NCBI GenBank assembly: GCA_033002965.1
Contig: JAURVB010014910.1
Span: forward strand, 186,001 to 250,000
DNA length: 64,000 bases
Source: Piper betle
Taxonomy: Eukaryota > Streptophyta > Magnoliopsida > Piperales > Piperaceae
Reading direction: 5' to 3'
The position numbers and the translations under genes were made by a program. Position 1 is the first letter of the stretch. Every line of letters begins with the position of its first letter. Shown here one piece after another: positions 1-13,200 of the stretch. The notes under the pieces were generated by a model that did no database searches, was not told the DNA's origin, and saw only the letters and a program-made list of their open reading frames with translations.

Positions 1-235
1 AATAATACTTATTCAATATACCTTTATTTTTACTTAAAAATAAATAATCATCTTCAATAAAATGATAAATTAATAAAACAGTTTAGAAGAGGTTTCTACT
101 ATTACCATTTTAAAATGAAAATAGTGCAATTGAATTTTCCACTTTTTAAACTATTCTTTAAATAATAAAAAAATACTTGATCATTTTATTTTAATTTAAT
201 TCAAAATTATAGGTAAAACAATAACTTGCCAAACC

Positions 236-3095
236 TGTAAAACGCGTGACTTGAGTCAGGGTTTTACGTTATCGAACCAGTCGGTTCAATCGTTAGTTCA
301 AATCGAGTCAATTTCATGAACCGCGTGTTGAGTCGAGGCCAGCCGTGAGTTATGAGCGATGAGAGTCAGGTGTACCTGAATATATGATGATAACGTCGAG
401 AAGATGGTGAGATATGAGTTATCAAAATATATGAAAGTATGCAGTATTTTTTTCCTTTTATATGTTTGATCGTAGAAATAGTTTTAGGCCGAATAACGTG
501 TTAGGACGCGTTGGATTATATTCGGGTGGGTTATTAGTTATAGAGCATGCCATTTGGATGTTGTTATGTTTGTTTTATTTTATGGAATTTTTCCATATTT
601 TTTAAGATTTTTTTAGAATTTATTACAAACTAGTTATTATTTTGACTCGAGTAAGAATCGAGTCAATACTTAATTACGAAACTGCCATTGAGGATATTTT
701 GCTCCCTCCCGACCCTTCTTCACCCAAACCCTCGCCGCCCACTTTGTTCGTCGCCGTCGCCGTCGTCGACTGTCGCCCCGCCGCCAGAACCAATCGTCCG
801 TCGTCCGCTAGCCGTGGCCGTGCCGCCCCGACCGACCCCGGCCACCGATCGCTTGCATGCGCGCCGCCGCGATGCCACGAAGCCGCCTCGACCGTCGCCA
901 CTCCGAGCCTGATTCCGCCGTCGTTCGGGCCTCGCCGCAGCCACTGTGACCCCGACGACCACCCCTCGCCGTCGGCGACGTTTCCCCCATCATCCCGACC
1001 ACCGTCGAGGCCAGCTACATCCCCGATCGGAGCACGCCGCCGCCGCCACCCATTTTCGACGCCGCCGCCGACGGCCATCGCTGCCCCGGCTGCTTTGTTT
1101 GACACCACCATTGGACCAAGCTCGTCGAGCTGGTGCCGATAGACCCCCTGATTGCCCCGTCCCGAATCATCGTCGGAAAACCGTCGGAATCCGCTGGAAA
1201 ACTTCCGACACTCGCCGAAAAACCGCCGGAAAATTGGATTCGTGGGAAATTCGCCGGATCATCCGTCGAATGCACCCGGTCCAATCTGATCAGACTTCGG
1301 ACGCCGGTAGGTGCCGAATTCGAGTTTCGAGCCACGAAACGAAAACCCTAGTCGTCGCCGATTTTTGACGACGTGAGTTATAATTTATTTTAACTTAATT
1401 ATTTGAAAATATTGATTATTAGAATTGCATGCTAGGATTGGTGAATTGTGTGTTATAATAATATATAAATGTAGATTTGATTAAGGATAAATTATGAAAT
1501 TTGTTTGATTGAGTGGTGTTAAAAATATAGGCTAAGAAACTAATTAGGGTAACTAGGTAATGATCTTGATCTAATGCAAACTAGCCTAAGTAGACTTGCT
1601 AGAATTGATATAGGTTGATGTGTGTTGATTGATGCGTGATTGTGTTGATTGTGTGTGCATCCTATAGGATGTGTGATTCATCATGCGGGCGTTAGTTTTT
1701 AGCTTGATTGTGTAGGTACGGTGTAGGAGCTCGCCGCCTAGGCGCGTGGACCCGTTTGGAGCTTCTACCAGGTCCGTTTAGGACTCGTTCTCTGTTTTTA
1801 CACTATTCTATTGTGTATTTGATTTATCATATGCAGGACAAGTTAAGTGGCATTTTATCGGATCCCACTTAACTCGGGCCATTTAGCCAACAGTTCTTTT
1901 TCGGATTAATAACCCTCGAGGATTAGATCCCTCGAGTTTGTTTTCGAACTTCAGATCCAGCTCATGATGCCTTCGGGCCTATTGTATAAATCCCAACCTA
2001 GACCTATATATATGTATAGTTTTCGCGTTTTCAATGAGAGATTGAATGAGGCAAATCCGACTACCGTGCTATGCGAGCGGGCACGTGTGAGTCGATAGTG
2101 GGCTCTGGAATGGTGTGCGGGCCATTTCATTCTCGAGGGATTCTGACAACTCCACCTTTGAGTTCCTCAAACCCGGAGAAGTGTGGAGGTTCACGGGTAC
2201 TGCAATGCAGCGCATGTCTAGACTTGTGGTTTCAAAGGGTACTAAAAGTGACTGCCTGAGAGTACTCGGCCTTCGTGCTCAAGGCCAAGAGTAATATGGA
2301 AGGTGCAGAGGGCGGAAAGGAATGAGATTTGATGCGAGAAGCGATAGAGAAATGGCCAAGGTATGAGAATGAGAAAGAAAGGGGGACGCTGTCGACCTGA
2401 GGGCGACGGCTCCCGTATGTGCCCTGATGAGAGTTCTTGAGGAAGTATATGGTTTTCATTCAACAGGAGAGTTGCTCTCCTGAGCCAGATTGATATTAGT
2501 TATTTTTTGGGCCGATAACACTCGTTACTGACGGTTTTTCTATATATATGTAGGTGAGAAATGAGAGGGATGAAAGCTGTCGGGACTACGGAGGAGCAGC
2601 ACGGAACCGCGCACACATGTACTTGCCGCATATAATCTATAATGACGGTGTGTTATTGCTACGTGAATGATAATTTTGATGTGTTTGTTTAGATAAATTG
2701 CTTGATATGAAATGAATGGATAAATGTGAATGAGTAGTGAGTTTGGAGTTCAGGCTCGGTTCAATTGAAACGAAAGAGATAATGATGAATGCTACGGTAG
2801 ATTATCATGTTTTATCGTATTTTAATAAAATATTTATATACCCTTATTGTAGATAATTTTTAATTAAAAATTTCTTGCCGTTGCATGGTTTTGTTTTGCT
2901 TGCACATCATAATATGCATGTAGGACTACGTTAGAACCCACGTATCCCATCCATGCATTTCATTTTTGTATCTCCATCTTGAAACACCGAGGGCAGATCC
3001 GGGTCGGCTTAACCGAACCCAGTAGATTAGCGAACGGTTCAGTCACTGGTGACATTTCCGGGTCGGTTCACGAGTGAGCCGAAACGGGTGTTACA
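236..3095 (+). mobile_element. LTR-like unit, copy 1 (solo LTR, no coding domains)
   Basis: Begins TGTAAAACGCG and ends GGGTGTTACA, the TG...CA pattern of an LTR. No gag, protease, reverse transcriptase or integrase is present. A C-rich, CpG-rich block covers about 700-1370, followed by a splice-donor-like GTGAGT at 1373 and an acceptor-like ATGCAG near 1836. A 10-bp inverted repeat (1841-1850 with 1865-1874) follows, then a TATA-like run near 2003-2015. A GGCCTT/AAGGCC hairpin lies at 2268-2286. The same order recurs at 20648-23218 (+) and in the minus-strand pieces at 48451-57113, so these are one family. The flanks (AAACC, CAACA) give no target duplication, so recombination or decay has altered an end. 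Long open frames in the GC-rich block are most likely a by-product of base composition. The Ty3/Gypsy assignment is inference from the termini and size. Confidence 0.75.
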
Positions 3096-4466
3096 CAACA
3101 TACCATCAACCTTGATGTTTTCAACATTAGTAAAAAAACTACTCAGATTTTTGTGATTGGTGCATGTTCAATTAATGTAGATTTTGTTAAAAGGTTTTAG
3201 TAAATATAATTATTTTTAAAAAGAAAACTTGTAATCTTACCTAAATTTTAAGTGTATTTGGGGTATTTTAAGTTTAGTAAGTGGATTATGGTTAAATGCA
3301 ATGAAAAATAATTTATATACACGTAAGGCAAAAGATTGATTAGCTGTAACATTATTTATATGGAGTGTCTTTCCAGTTTTTTTCCAACTCCTAAATAAAT
3401 TTATAATTGCCATGGAAAAATTCATATTGTGATCAATCTTGATAAGTGTGGAAAAAAATTATCATTTGACAAAATAATACATGGAAACGTCAATATAAAA
3501 TACTTTTTTTCGTAAGAGCCTATTAAAACTTTATTTTAACTAAAATATTTTCCTATAATAATTATGAATTTAAAGTATAGATTATAGCTTTAAAAACCGT
3601 AGTGCACTGATTGCACAGCTCTAACCGCATATTCAAGCACCGTTCAAGTAGAATCTGTCGGTTCAATATGGTATTTTAACTTTTTTATATTTAGTTTGTG
3701 TCTTGCTGGAGGGTCTACAATCAAACCTAATCAATTTTACAGAATCAAACCATGCAAAATTTAATATTAAAAAGATTAGTTAAGTTGGTTTTAATATTAT
3801 TTCTTTTTAATCATAAGAAAAGGTTAATGATGTTTTTATTTTATTTTTTTGATAATTCTAATAATTTGAGTTGGTTATCGTAAAATAAGAGAAATCAACG
3901 TACTTAAAATCGGAAAACTCCCATCGTCGATTCTAATTGCAGCTTTTATAGACCGTTATATGTTTCCTAGAGAAGATAGTAGTTAAACGAAAGCCAGAAG
4001 AGAGACTCATTCACTAGTTGTGATGATCAATTTTAGAAGGATTGAACCTCTTATATATATATACACTCGTATCCTTTAGAAAGGTGCAGTACTCTTTTGG
4101 GACGCTTGTGACCACTCTTAAACAATTCTATACTTTTATCCAGAAACACAACGTTTCATGATATACGCTTTCTTACAAGGGTACGTGCAATGAAGGTTAT
4201 TCGAATGGAGCTCACGACGAATGTCCACGAGGTCGCAATTTCTAATAGTTATGTTCACCTTATGTAAATAAAACTAAACATAGTTTTTGATAACTACTAA
4301 AAATGTTAAGATTATCAATTTCATTGCTAAGAAATATCATTGCCATACAAAAACGTGACATAGTGAAGAAAGAAAATTGCCATGTTTGTGATATCTAGAT
4401 TAGGACAAATATATAGACATTGTAATAACTAATAAATATTATATATAACTTTTAATGTACCTCATA
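3096..4466. other. AT-rich spacer, nothing recognised
   Basis: AT-rich sequence with only short open frames, between the first LTR-like unit and the first hAT-like element. No gene, RNA gene or clear repeat boundary was recognised. Confidence 0.5.
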
Positions 4467-5319
4467 CATAGTTACAAAAATCCGCCGATTCTGAGTGGAA
4501 TCGGCTGATTTAAATTGACTCAATTGGTGCCCGATTCAAAAAGATGGTGAATCGCTTATACTAAAAATCAAACCCAAAATCAGCTAATTCTGACAGATTT
4601 AAATTGGCAAAAATTAATTTTTATAGGTAAATGACAAAAATACCTTATGAATGGTAATTAATATAATCTATTAGGTATGGGTAAAATTGAAATTTTTAAA
4701 AAAACTAGATCGTTGAAGTTGAGGCTAGGTGGACTGGGCGAGGGAGCGACGGCGGCGGCGATCGGCTACTGTAGCAATGTGGGCGGGTTGGGGGTGGCAA
4801 TAGGGGCGGGGGCAGATTGGGCGAGGGGGGCGACAGGGTGGGAGCAGGGGAGCGGTGGCGACGGCAATGATGTGGGGTGGGCCCGCGACAGGGGGGCAAC
4901 AATGGTGGGGAGTGGGATGTGGGCAGGGGACGCGAGGGATAGTCTGGGCCGGCAGGGGGGTGTGGTAGCGACGGGTGGCACGACGGCAATTGACAACATG
5001 GCAGTGGTAGGAGGTGTCGGCAATGCGTCAAGATAATTAGGGGAAATAAATAGTTGGTGGCATTCTTATAATTAAAAGTTGACTCAACTTCAACTCGAAT
5101 AAAAAATAATAACTAACTGCAAATAATTAAAAAATCCAAAAAATACTATAAAATATAATGCATAGCATAACATCAAAATAATATATTTTATAACTACTAA
5201 CCTACTAATTTTGACTGATTCAAATGAACCAATTCTTGTTCAATTTTTAATGAATCAGTCTGATTCAATTACTCTTTTCCAATCCGATTCAACATCCGAT
5301 TCCAATTTTTATAATTATG
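4467..5319. mobile_element. Non-autonomous hAT-like element with G-rich core
   Basis: The left end CATAGTTACAAAAAT and the reverse complement of the right end, CATAATTATAAAAAT, form imperfect terminal inverted repeats. Flanking octamers ACCTCATA (4459-4466) and ACCTTATG (5320-5327) match at 6 of 8 positions, as expected for an old 8-bp hAT target duplication. Both ends carry repeated GATTC/GAATC motifs. The core (about 4735-4990) is strongly G-rich on the + strand, with many G3-G6 runs. A 119-codon frame there looks like a composition artefact. The element at 20226-23708 has the same ends and the same type of core. No transposase is present. Confidence 0.6.
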
Positions 5320-5450
5320 ACCTTATGCTGTCAACTGTTTATTACATTTAATTTTGCATGAGTATTTTTTCTTGCTAAGAACATAAATATTATTTTATAC
5401 TAAATTCAATATAACATGCTACATTTAGTTCAACCAATTAATTCAATTAT

Positions 5451-7376
5451 TGAAACATCCCGATTTCAATTCACCTAAAAATTGGATCTGAATTGTTACG
5501 GCCAAGACAAATCATGTCTAAATCGATTAATTTATAAGATATGAATGATAAACATACCAAAGCAACCCTCTTGGCGTCTCGAGAATAAAAGACACTACTA
5601 AATACACAACCAACACCCAACTAAATATATACGAACACACATAAAACTCAAATAAAAGATTGAATAAAAATAATGACACTCTAAGTACAAGTGTGTGTAG
5701 CAACTATCTGTCTCATCTAATATATGAATATATATCTAAACACGAATAAATAATAGCATGAGCAAGCAAATAAATAATAATTAATCAATGAATTAAGTTA
5801 AATAAGATAAATATGAACAAAATCAATAAATAAATGCATCATTAATAATAGTGAATAATTATACAAGCATTCAACATAATCAACAAATATATAAATAACT
5901 AGAAATAAACAATAATGAATAAATAAATAAATAATAAATAACAAAAAATGTTCATAACATCAAAATATGGCAAATAATGTGAAGTTACATCTAAACTAAT
6001 GTAGAGAGTGTTAAATTACCGAAAATGGTTGAAGAACAAACGAAAATTGGCCAAAAATGGTTGAAAAAGGCTACCAAACCAACTAGATTGAATTGGGTCG
6101 AGCTGGGCTGAGTTTAATTGGTTTGGGTTTGCTCCTGAATCAAGTTGGTTGAACTTGGTTAGCTGGGCCAAATAGTTGGACCCGGACATGGGTGTGGGCA
6201 GACAAGTAGATATGAACAGAATTGACGCATATGTGGGCAAACGGGTCCAACGAGGCCGGCGACATGCCTGTCACTGGAAAAAGCTGACAGTGGCGAGGTA
6301 GGGGTCATCGCCAGTCACAATCGATGACAGAGGTGATGGGGAGGGTGATGGGAGCGGTGATCGATGGAGTTTGGCTATCGGTTGGCCAAAAAACGGCCAT
6401 GAAGAGGAGTGATCACAGCCGGAAAAGGTGGAGTCACCAACGGCGATTGCGGTCACAATGAGGGTTGGGGTTGGTCTCAAAATGTCGGCCATGAGAAGGG
6501 GAGCCGTATTCAACCTCACTAAGAGGCCTTGCTGGCCCTGGAAAATGGCTCAAATGGTGGCGACAATGAGAAACGGTGAACAAATCGTCATCTCTGACGG
6601 ACAACGTGGCAGCACCGGTGCGGAGCTAGGCTTGGGTCAATAACAGGCCACGAGGAGGTCATGGTGGTAGTGGTTTAGTGGCCTGAGGATTGCAGAAGAC
6701 TTCGCCAGCGGCGGCGCTAGGGGTAGAATTCCAAAATAGTAGGAGAGGAGAGCTAGGTTTTTTTCATTTTTATTGGACGATCTGGATCTCACCACATGGC
6801 ACAATTGGGTCATCTGGCTGACTAGGGAGTCTAGTGGCCACCTAGAGTATATATATATATATATATATGTTGTTGGAAAGCTCAAGATAAATACCGACAA
6901 AAGTCAAAATTGACTCGAACTGTAAAAGTGACTCAATAGAAAGAAATCTAGGTAAAAAAGTTATATAGGCATCAAAACCCTGAACTCATTCGGTTGAAAA
7001 TTTAAGACTTAAATCAAATTGGGCACACAAGGGCAATCCAAAAATCCAAAATCCCTAAAATGCATGTAAATAAAATACACCAAACAAGGCTAAACAAATA
7101 CTAAACGCTGCAACAACCTAAATCTAGTCATGGAGTAAATAAACAAAAAAAATCGTATACCTCGAATACACACCGATAATTCATCCTCTATTTATAACAT
7201 AACTAAAGTTATCATTTATATATCGAATATACCAACCCTCCATAACGTGCTCATATAGTCATTTGGTCTTATAGTTATGGTCTGAAAGCTACACTGATTC
7301 GAACCGACTCGGTACTAACCCAAACGGGTTAAAATCACAAGTGGGTAAAACCTTAACCAGAAAATAAGGTTTTACA
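5451..7376 (-). mobile_element. Solo LTR with perfect 5-bp target duplication ATTAT
   Basis: The left end is TGAAACATCCCGA and the right end is AAGGTTTTACA. Exactly ATTAT precedes (5446-5450) and follows (7377-7381), the 5-bp duplication expected of LTR-retrotransposon integration. At 1926 bp with no gag or pol, it is best read as a solo LTR left by LTR-LTR recombination. The minus strand is chosen because its start (TGTAAAACC) resembles the starts of the other LTR-like units. A TA run near 6848-6868 could be its TATA element. Open frames inside it show no recognisable product. Confidence 0.8.
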
Positions 7377-7381
7377 ATTAT

Positions 7382-10300
7382 TATGCATACCAATTACAAA
7401 TCCAATACCGGGATGATGGCGTTGATTTTTCAAGGTTTAGTGGCGGCATCTAAAAGAAGTGTTTTTGAAGGTAGCATAGAAGACGCAAATCCATTCTTCT
7501 TTCCTCTCACAAGGAAAAGAATGTTCTTTTAACTTTTTTGGTTCAGGTTTGCAAATTTGTGTGAATTACTTCCGCGAATTTTGTAGACGAGTCTTTTGCC
7601 TAAACCTTTATGGTTCTTTTGTTAGCATATAATAGGCTATCTGCGTCTGTGACTAAGAGTTTATGCACCTGGACGCCAGCCATTTCGTGAATGAAATGGC
7701 TCGCTTTCAAAAACAAAAAGCTCAAAACTTGTTAGACCAAATAATGAAAGACTAAGACTAACAACTTGACCATTAATTAAATGCAAGTCGGTTCCGTGTT
7801 TTTTGACTGAGTGGGATGGAACGAGTCAAAAAGAAGCCCTGTCATGCACCACCGAAGACCATAGCATTTTATGCCATTTTTGTGGGCCTCATTTTTGGAA
7901 ATTTCTATCCGACATAAAAAAAGTGTTCCAAGTACCTTCCACATAATGGATGGTTTTGTGGGATATTTTTGTATCAATATTTGGTACAATATTCTTCCAA
8001 GCGTACATTTGTATAAGAGGCGTTTTAGCATGTATCATACCACCGAAGTCAAGTCGTCCATCTGTTACCTTTTGCATAAATTTATATAAAATAATAAAAC
8101 ATTTTTTATCATTTACAATTTTAAAAAATATATTTAACATTTTCACTTTATTTTTAAACAGCATTGACGGAAATATTTATTGGTATTATTTTATCATTTA
8201 CCATTTTATTGACAATCTTCTGATATAATAAGTTGCGAACCTGGCAAGCACTGTGCCAAAAGATTGTGTGACTCAATGAAAAATCATTAATTATTAACCT
8301 TTAATTAATTTTTAGTCAAAAAATAAAAGTTTGGTAAATGGTAAATAATTAAATAGCGATAAATTGATAGCAAATAGCAATTAATCGAGTACAGATCATA
8401 TTTTAAGTATATCTTGACTTTACTATTTGCAACCCTACCGAAACTCCTTGCGACCTTGCATGCTCATAATATACTAAATAGTTTATTTTTGAAGTATAAA
8501 TATCTTATGGTGTGACAAAAAAAAAATTTATATAATCAGAATTAGACCAATAAATACTTTATGGCTTAAAAGACTTTTGAAAAGTTTTACAAAAAATAAA
8601 AGCTCGCTTCCAGGTAATAAAATTAATAAAAAATTGTGTAAAAAGAGATGAATAAATTGAATATATTAAATAAGATTAATTATATATATTTACCTTTATT
8701 TTGATTATTTTGCCCCAAAATTTATTCCACGCATATTGATTAAAAACTCTTTTTGAGTTTAGATTAAAAAACGATTTGCAAGGCACAAGACTCAAGAAGA
8801 GTAATATTTTCTTGCACGTGGGGTTAATGGGTCATGCCCTGCTATACCCGTCTTGACTCATTTGATAATAGTTTTAAATATTGTAATTATATTACGTCTT
8901 CAAATCTAAGTACGATTTGGATTTTCATCTTATTTTAATTTACACTTTAATTTTTTTAATCTTAATATTTCACAAAATTTAAATTTTTATTGAAGATTAT
9001 GCTATTTTAATTAGTATTTATTTAAATATTAATGACAAAATGATTAAAATATTATTTATAATTTTCAAATTAATTTGGCAGAACCTGAATTAATTCAATT
9101 AAACTAAATATAAATACCCTTATCAGCTATATATCCAATGTGATAGACATTGGAGCCTTATATATACATGAGTTATAACTCATATAACTTATATAATCTA
9201 CAACTTCAATTTCGAATAATTTTGTGGATCGCCCATTAAAATAGACTCATTTTAGAGGTATAGTTCATGCATGGTATACTAGATAGAGTTTACCTTAATT
9301 ATTCATTTTGTATTGAAAATTATGCGCCAAGCCAAAAACTTGCATGCCCTATTTGCATGTGTTGGGGCACATATAAAAATTCTGGCATATTAAATATTAA
9401 TTTAATTTAGGCCTTAATACAAAAGATGATATATATCTGGGTAGGTGACACAACAATAACTTTATTGATGTAAAATATTCTCTAAGGTCCATTTGGATGA
9501 CATGAAAATAATTTAAATGAAAATAAATTCACGTGAAAGGGAAATGTAATAAAATGAAATGACATAAAAATTTTAAAAATTTTATTTACATGTTTAGATA
9601 GTAAAAAATTAAAATAAAATAAAATAATTTTTTTCATGTATACATACATTCTAAAATTTTTCCTACTTTCTTTTATTTATTATAATAAAATGTTGCTTTA
9701 TAAAATTTTTAGGTAGAGTTACTTTGACAGAGATTTCCTTTTTTTTACTAAATTTTAAGACATTCAAATATAAAGAAATTAATGGCCTCCAAATTTTATA
9801 TTTCTTTCGTACAATTTAAAAGCAACTAAACAAACATTAAGTTTATATTTTTGCACGCATCATAAATATGCACAAAAGAATTGGTCTTTTAGACTAGACT
9901 AATAATTAAGATCATATATATATATATATATATTATATCCTGGAAGGATCAAGGAACTTAATCTTAATGTTTAGACTCTCTTAATTATTTGAATTGATGA
10001 TGTAATCCAACATATTAATGATATATTAAAGTTCAGTATTTTCTATGTATATGATCCCTTCCACCGTCAATCTTCTGGGAAAGCAATGCAAACTTTCATA
10101 ATTTGCCGACCTTATCTCGGAGAAAAGAACAAAACAAATCTTGTCAACCTTTCTGACCGGAAATTCTATGGCTTGTGGTTTCCATGCAATTGTATTCTCC
10201 ACCCCGTGGATAAGACCTCCTTTTCTCACAAGGGGAAGAGACAATACCATAAAATAGTTTAAAATTCTGATCTATACTTGCACTCAGACTCGACAATGAC

Positions 10301-12469
10301 TTGGAGCTTCTAAGATTACTCGAAGTTATTTGTATTGATTTTATTAATATGCGGCACATAAAAGAGCATGAAATACGCATATACTATATATTCGTAAGAC
10401 TTGAAATTGATAAATGAATAACTTATATTGGTATTAAACGTTGATTTAGGTAAATTATTTTAAAAATAATTAACAATTTTTCAATATATTTGATTACTTA
10501 ACTGGAGGAGTTTAACCAACAAGGAGTCTCCTACACGATAATGGTATGAAATGGGCTCGAGAGGAAATTTTGGAATCGAAAGGAAAATAAAAAATAATGC
10601 CAACTCCCTATTGCAAGTTTTTTATTAGTTTAAATCTTTTCAATTAGTAAAATTGAAAAAATAGCTGTAATTGGCATTTGAATTCCATGAATTTTGTTAA
10701 TTATGACCAATGATAGAACTGATATAGGGAAATTGCTGTAACATTTAACACAACAAATCCTTTTCCCAACTAAAATTAGTTGTTTATAAAATAAAAATCT
10801 TGTTGAAGGTGAGCTGTTAATAAACAAGAGAGTGAATCCTTAACATTTGCTTCAATGTAGTATCATTTCATTCCATGTATACATCACTTTTATGTGGCTT
10901 CAGAAGTAAGCCTCCGATTCCATGCAGACTGCTTTTGGAGAAATTAAAATGAATGTTTTTTCCCCCCGCATTCACAAATGCTTGGCGATCGTTTTCCTTG
11001 ATGTCCATATACATTTTGGTCTATAAATAAATTAATGGTCTTCATAATAAATAAACATATATTATACATATATGGGAAGGAGATTGAAAGGCCCATCTAA
11101 GCAACAGACAAAGGGTTGTGGAATCTATTAGAACCATCCATGTACAGGCACACAAACATTGACCCCTCGTCATGTTTATCTTTTCTTGTTTTGTGGGCTT
11201 TATCTAAGAGGGGAGGGCTGAGAGTAACCCAAGTAGGAAGGGGGAATATCCCATTTTGTCTCCATGCCCAAATGGGTCATGTTGTCCAAATTGTTTCATT
11301 ATTATTTTGTCTTATATTATTATTATTTTCTCCCAAGCAATGAAATAAACTTTTTACAATGTATGCTTGGATATATAATAAGCTTAATAAATTCCTGGAC
11401 TTGAGTCTATCCCCTTGAGAATATATAACTTATTTAAGTATTTCATAATTTCATTTATCAATTTATTTATTTTTGTCTATCAATCTATCTACTAACTTAT
11501 ATATTTACTTAATATAAAAGAAACACAAAAGAAATGTTTTCGATGCATGGTGTTCTCATACAGGTCCCAGTTTTGTTTAAGCTCGAAAAATCACTCGATA
11601 TAGTTTAATTTATTCATCATTCAATTTATTTTAGTGTAATTTATATCCTACTTGTTTCAGCTTGATTTAAAATTTCATATGTAGTACAGTTAATTGGATT
11701 TTGGGTACTTTGTATTCAATTTAGTTAAATAAATTAAACTAAAATAATAAAACAGAATGATGTGATAATTTAAACTGAGGTTATATATTGGTTGTTAAAA
11801 TAAAGGTTATGTGTAAATTTTGCTAGATTGCTCATTTTACTATTAATTCGAGCTCATCATGAGCATTAATAAGTCGAAAGAGCCGATTTTGTGCCAAAAA
11901 AACTTGATTCAATGAACACCCTTAGATGTAATAGAGATTTTTTACTAATTTTTAATTTGGATAGATAGAGAGTGATTTATGTGTTATGATTTGCAACTCA
12001 ATTGTAGCATAACATATAACAAGTATAATTTTAAATGATGCATCTTTAAGATGAGGTGATTGAGATTAACATATAACAAGTTTTTTTGTTCAAATTTCAG
12101 GACCAAGATAGTGGAGGAGAGAGTCCAAGCTTCTCAAATGTTGGCTCATAAGGTAGCCAACTTTGCCCAGTATATCATTGCAATATATGTTTCTGGTTTG
12201 TTGCAATGGTACAAGAAGGCCCAGCCATAAGAATTTCAGAATCCCTGCAAAGTGAGCCCATTAGCATCCAAATATTACACAAGCCCATTACACTATTTTT
12301 GCCCTGTATATGTTTTATATTTATGTTTAAAACCATATATTATCCAGATATGGCTACCGGATAATTTTTTGGTAAGATAGTTTTTCACCGTGGGAAAGCT
12401 CCTAACAGGAAAATATGGACTGGATGAGCTAGAGGTTAGCAGATTTTGGTCTAATCTAAAACAACATCA
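7382..12469. other. AT-rich intergenic spacer
   Basis: About 5 kb of AT-rich DNA with no recognisable coding exon. It holds one probable MITE (9486-9837) and a TA run near 9917-9933. Short open frames here have no family resemblance and no splice-consistent extension. Confidence 0.5.
9486..9837. mobile_element. Probable small MITE (PIF/Harbinger-like)
   Basis: The left end GGTCCATTTGGATGAC and the reverse complement of the right end, ATGTTTGTTTAGTTGC, are loosely inverted. Both sides carry TAA, the usual 3-bp target of PIF/Harbinger MITEs. The interior is AT-rich and non-coding. The terminal repeats are weak, so the superfamily is a guess. Confidence 0.35.
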
Positions 12470-12860
12470 ATTCGGTTATTCTTAATTTTGGTTCAGTTCA
12501 GTTTAGACCTTAGGTCAATTTTTTAAGTGCCAATCAAACCAAAATCAAAGGGAAAATTTTTTTAAAACCATAAGTTTTTGTTTTATGTGGGTTATTATTA
12601 AGTTTTTTGATTTATTTGTAATTTATTTGAGATGTTTAATGTAATATCTATATATATATAATATTTTTTAGTGTGATTATGATGTTAAATTATGTTATCT
12701 CTGTTTATTATAAAAATAATAATTAATTTTAATATAACTTTAATAGTTTTAGTTTTTAATCAATCGAACAAAACTAACCCAAAAATATTCAATTCCGTTT
12801 GGTTTAATTTTAAAGGAAGTTTAAGTTTGATTCGATGATAGTTCACTTGGTTTGGACCAT
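12470..12860. repeat. AT-rich dispersed repeat, copy 1
   Basis: Shares a clear block with 16920-17335, including TTGATTTATTTGTAAT and TTTGAGATGTT followed by a TATATA run. Both copies have GGTTCGGTT/AACCGAA-type ends, as in common plant hAT MITEs. The exact ends are not fixed in this copy. Confidence 0.5.
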
Positions 12861-12941
12861 CTACATTACACATATGGATACATGAACTACGTATTTTTGT
12901 AACCGAAAATCCTTTGGGCACCACTAAATTTTTTTCTACTT

Positions 12942-13200
12942 TTCCTCGCCTTAATTTTTTTGGTCCAAAAAAGATTAACATGTAAGCATGATCTATGTGG
13001 TTTATTAAATAACCCAATAAAATAGAAGAGCGAGAAAAGTGGGGAAACTTTTGGTGGTGGATATAGCACACTAAAATATTTTCCACTTTTCCCGCCTTAA
13101 TTTATTTTGGCCCAAAAAATTTATCTATGTAGATTATTAAATAACCCAATAAAATAAAAGACCGAGAAAAGTGGGAAAACTTTTGGTAGTGGACATAGCA
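12942..13200. repeat. Tandem duplication of a ~125-140 bp foldback unit
   Basis: Unit 1 (about 12942-13066) and unit 2 (about 13085-13200) share ACTTTTCC...CGCCTTAATTT, then TTATTAAATAACCCAATAAA, then GAGAAAAGTGGG and GTGGAYATAGCA. The unit ends are inverted relative to each other (CCACTTTTCCC against GGGAAAAGTGG type), so each unit could fold back. Unit 2 carries several small deletions. No coding content. Confidence 0.65.

Noticed and set aside
674..1368. Several 100-170 codon Pro/Arg-rich frames on both strands
   Set aside because: They overlap in many frames in a CpG-rich LTR block with no domain or codon signal; noted only as a finding for testing, not as genes.
4677..5036. 119-codon Gly-rich frame
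   Set aside because: It lies wholly in the G-rich core of a hAT-like element and arises from base composition.
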